A DNA stretch of 64,000 nt, taken from assembly GCF_014161445.1 (NCBI RefSeq), contig NZ_JABBXA010000019.1:62001-126000 (forward strand), written 5' to 3'. The notes beneath the pieces are model-generated. The model ran no database searches. It was not told the DNA's origin and saw nothing but the letters and a program-made list of their open reading frames with translations. How positions within the stretch are numbered: the first letter of the stretch is position 1; each line of letters begins with the position of its first letter. The DNA is from Microbispora sp. H13382. Lineage in GTDB: Bacteria > Actinomycetota > Actinomycetes > Streptosporangiales > Streptosporangiaceae. A program made the position numbers and the translations under genes. This document shows, in pieces, positions 62,564-64,000 of the stretch.

Positions 62564-63460
62564 TCAGCGAGTGTGACACCCCAGAGTGCCGATGTAGTAG
62601 AGGCCATCGCTGTGGTCACGACCCTCGTCATCGAGAAAGCCAACGCTGTAGGCGTTATCGCTGACGTAGACGTGCACCTTGTTGGTGTCTGTCTCGAACA
62701 AAATATCGCCACAAGAGTTCTGGGTGATGGTGTTGTAGCCGTCGTAGTAGTGCAGGTACTCCGCCGGCGCTTCGCCAATCACCACCAGCCCTGGATCCAT
62801 CTGCTCTAGCCACGCGCATGGCACTTTGCCCGACGTGCGACCGTGATGCGGGGCGAACAGGACATCTACCTTGGGGACGACTACCTTTGTCTCGATCTTC
62901 TCCATGAAGTCCGTTTCAAGATCGCCCATCCACAGCATCAGCGGGCCGTCCTCGACGGCGTACTGCAGGACGCAGGAGATGTTGTTGGGTGACATGCCAG
63001 AGGCGGCGTCAGCCAAGGCGCTCTTGAAGTCGGGGTCGGAAGTTACTGGCCACAGCACGTTGATTCCGGCCGAGCCGCGCTCCTCGCTGCTCTGATTCAT
63101 CCAGCGGCGCGTGCAGCCCTTGTAGATATAGAAGGCCTTTTTGGGGTCGTCGCGCAGCGAGCAGTAGCGATCGAAGTCCGCCGTTGGGTCTTCCTTGGTC
63201 GCAGCATTCTTGACGCAGTAGAAGTTCCTGATCCCGAGGTGGTCGTCCAAGTCGACGAGGCCTCCGATGTGGTCCTGATCAGGATGCGTCGAGATAAAAC
63301 GAACAATCCCCTTATTGCTTGACTGCGTAGAGATCTCGGCCAGGATGCTGCCGACCCGCTCTGGTGGCAGCATGCAGTCGATAATAGTGAAGTTGTCGCT
63401 GCCGTGGCGAATGTAGTACATATCGCCATTGCCGATAGCGAAAGATTTGACGCTGGGCAT
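62564..63460 (-). CDS. ComEC-like metallo-beta-lactamase-fold protein
   Basis: A 298-residue soluble protein of the ComEC/Rec2 metallo-beta-lactamase group. The metal site is STHPDQDHIGGL (H59-x-D-x-D63-H64), followed by LMLWMGDLE with a metal aspartate and VLFAPHHGRTS with a metal histidine. It lacks membrane helices, so only the nuclease-like domain of the competence protein is present. The C-terminal ~60 residues are a separate beta-rich segment. Such stand-alone proteins occur in defence-like gene pairs, with nucleic acids or cyclic nucleotides as possible substrates. It reads towards the inverted repeat and follows the membrane-protein gene by 143 bases. Confidence 0.82.
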   Translation of the reverse strand: MPSVKSFAIGNGDMYYIRHGSDNFTIIDCMLPPERVGSILAEISTQSSNKGIVRFISTHPDQDHIGGLVDLDDHLGIRNFYCVKNAATKEDPTADFDRYCSLRDDPKKAFYIYKGCTRRWMNQSSEERGSAGINVLWPVTSDPDFKSALADAASGMSPNNISCVLQYAVEDGPLMLWMGDLETDFMEKIETKVVVPKVDVLFAPHHGRTSGKVPCAWLEQMDPGLVVIGEAPAEYLHYYDGYNTITQNSCGDILFETDTNKVHVYVSDNAYSVGFLDDEGRDHSDGLYYIGTLGCHTR

Positions 63461-63603
63461 CTCCTATGTATCCTCCTACGCTGGTTTTAGATGGTGTTCC
63501 GGTCTGGCCGGCCCTGCCGCTTGCCGATTCGGGACAGCGAATCTATGGCCCCCTGCCGGGTGCGCAGCATTACCCGTCTAAACGCACCAGGGAAATTTGG
63601 TAG

Positions 63604-64000
63604 TCACTGGTCTGCAGTCTCATCCTTAGATGCGAGTATTTCTGGATCCTCAAGTGTATCGAACAGCCGCTCTGCATAAGCTTCGCCCGCTTGATAAACC
63701 CATGAAGCCTTCACGACTGAAGCCCATGCAAGCAAGAACACGGTATGGATAGCAGCGGCAATAAGGACCTGTGAGGCCGTAGCGCGGCCAGTGCGCCATA
63801 TAACGAAATCTATCACCAAGCAGAGGATGGTTATCGTAATTCCGATGGGACGCAAGGCAAGTAGATTGCGGCGGAAGCCGTAGTTCATGTTTTCTTCGTG
63901 TACGCGCTTGTAAGATCCATCTTTGTCGCGCACGCGTGCGATCAGTACCCGTACAGCTGTCACGTACAAGTCGTCTGCACCCTTGGGGTCCCGCTCCTCC
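63604..64000 (-). CDS. Partial two-helix membrane protein
   Basis: The frame is open to the right edge, so only the C-terminal ~131 residues are seen. Two membrane helices are clear (IGITITILCLVIDFVIW and ASQVLIAAAIHTVFLLAWASVV), between a basic N-terminal part (VRVLIARVRDKDGSYKRVHEENMNYGFRRN) and a cytoplasmic acidic tail ending DETADQ. No family is recognised. The low GC content and the same orientation as the metallo-beta-lactamase gene suggest that the two form one unit. Confidence 0.65.
   Translation of the reverse strand, partial: EERDPKGADDLYVTAVRVLIARVRDKDGSYKRVHEENMNYGFRRNLLALRPIGITITILCLVIDFVIWRTGRATASQVLIAAAIHTVFLLAWASVVKASWVYQAGEAYAERLFDTLEDPEILASKDETADQ

Larger units (their letters stand above)
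53422..64000. mobile_element. Degraded pSAM2-type integrative element with defence-like cargo
   Basis: From the 3' end of tRNA-Arg rightward the GC content falls and codon use changes. The region holds two integrase copies, an excisionase, a replication-initiator remnant, a Nudix hydrolase of the type often seen in these elements, and restriction or defence-like genes. No conjugation (TraB/FtsK) gene is present. I find no second copy of the tRNA 3' end, so the right boundary is unknown and probably lies past the window. Confidence 0.7.

Noticed and set aside
57640-64000. Second attachment site (attR) copying the tRNA-Arg 3' end
   Set aside because: I searched for TTCGAATCC and AGGGCGC-like ends and saw none in a fitting place, so none is claimed.

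Overview
The window is chromosomal DNA from a very GC-rich, filamentous-type actinomycete. GC-rich codon use, F420-dependent and cobalamin genes, an actinobacterial LexA box and a pair of bacterial dynamins all point that way. A member of the Streptosporangiales is my best guess, but that is inference from protein style and not from a marker gene.

Bases 1-20,000 look like ordinary core chromosome. They carry a cut-off HTH regulator, an MscS channel, a truncated haemoglobin with a GH13 alpha-glucosidase, a thioesterase, the ribosome-associated ABC-F protein EttA, a diguanylate cyclase, a second SSB, and two adjacent dynamin-like GTPases that resemble DynA/DynB of Streptomyces sporulation septation. 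A cobalamin/sirohaem block (cobA, cobT, cbiX) follows, translationally coupled to dynA. Then come a tandem GNAT protein and a DUF2795/baeRF pair.

Bases 20,000-53,300 are a series of small metabolic and regulatory modules. These are the lactate-oxidation operon lutABC with divergent lutR and two tandem operators; an F420 oxidoreductase behind a perfect KstR-type palindrome; a LysR/amidotransferase pair; an orphan membrane-anchored solute-binding protein; a LexA-boxed DUF6504-dnaE2 mutagenesis operon without imuA/imuB nearby; a 5-oxoprolinase operon (pxpABC plus a DUF1445 protein); a GntR-controlled ABC importer with a HAD phosphatase; HxlR with a broken and an intact zinc-type/quinone oxidoreductase; a GT1 glycosyltransferase; an ABC-2 exporter co-transcribed with a PucR regulator; cobD; a phosphotransferase; and an alpha/beta hydrolase.

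From the tRNA-Arg(TCT) at 53,348 to the right edge the DNA changes character: lower GC, more irregular codon use, and gene fragments. This is a degraded actinomycete integrative element of the pSAM2 type. It holds two integrase copies (one only a C-terminal stub, one interrupted), an excisionase, and a replication-initiator remnant, part of which has jumped inverted into the integrase. The cargo looks defensive: a protein with a possible D...QxK nuclease core, a Nudix hydrolase, a single-chain Type IIG-like restriction-modification enzyme, a ComEC-like metallo-beta-lactamase protein, and a two-helix membrane protein that runs off the edge. No second attachment site is visible, so the element probably continues beyond the window. 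The best candidates for undescribed biology are the putative nuclease at 54,058-55,482 and the metallo-beta-lactamase/membrane-protein pair at 62,564-64,000.
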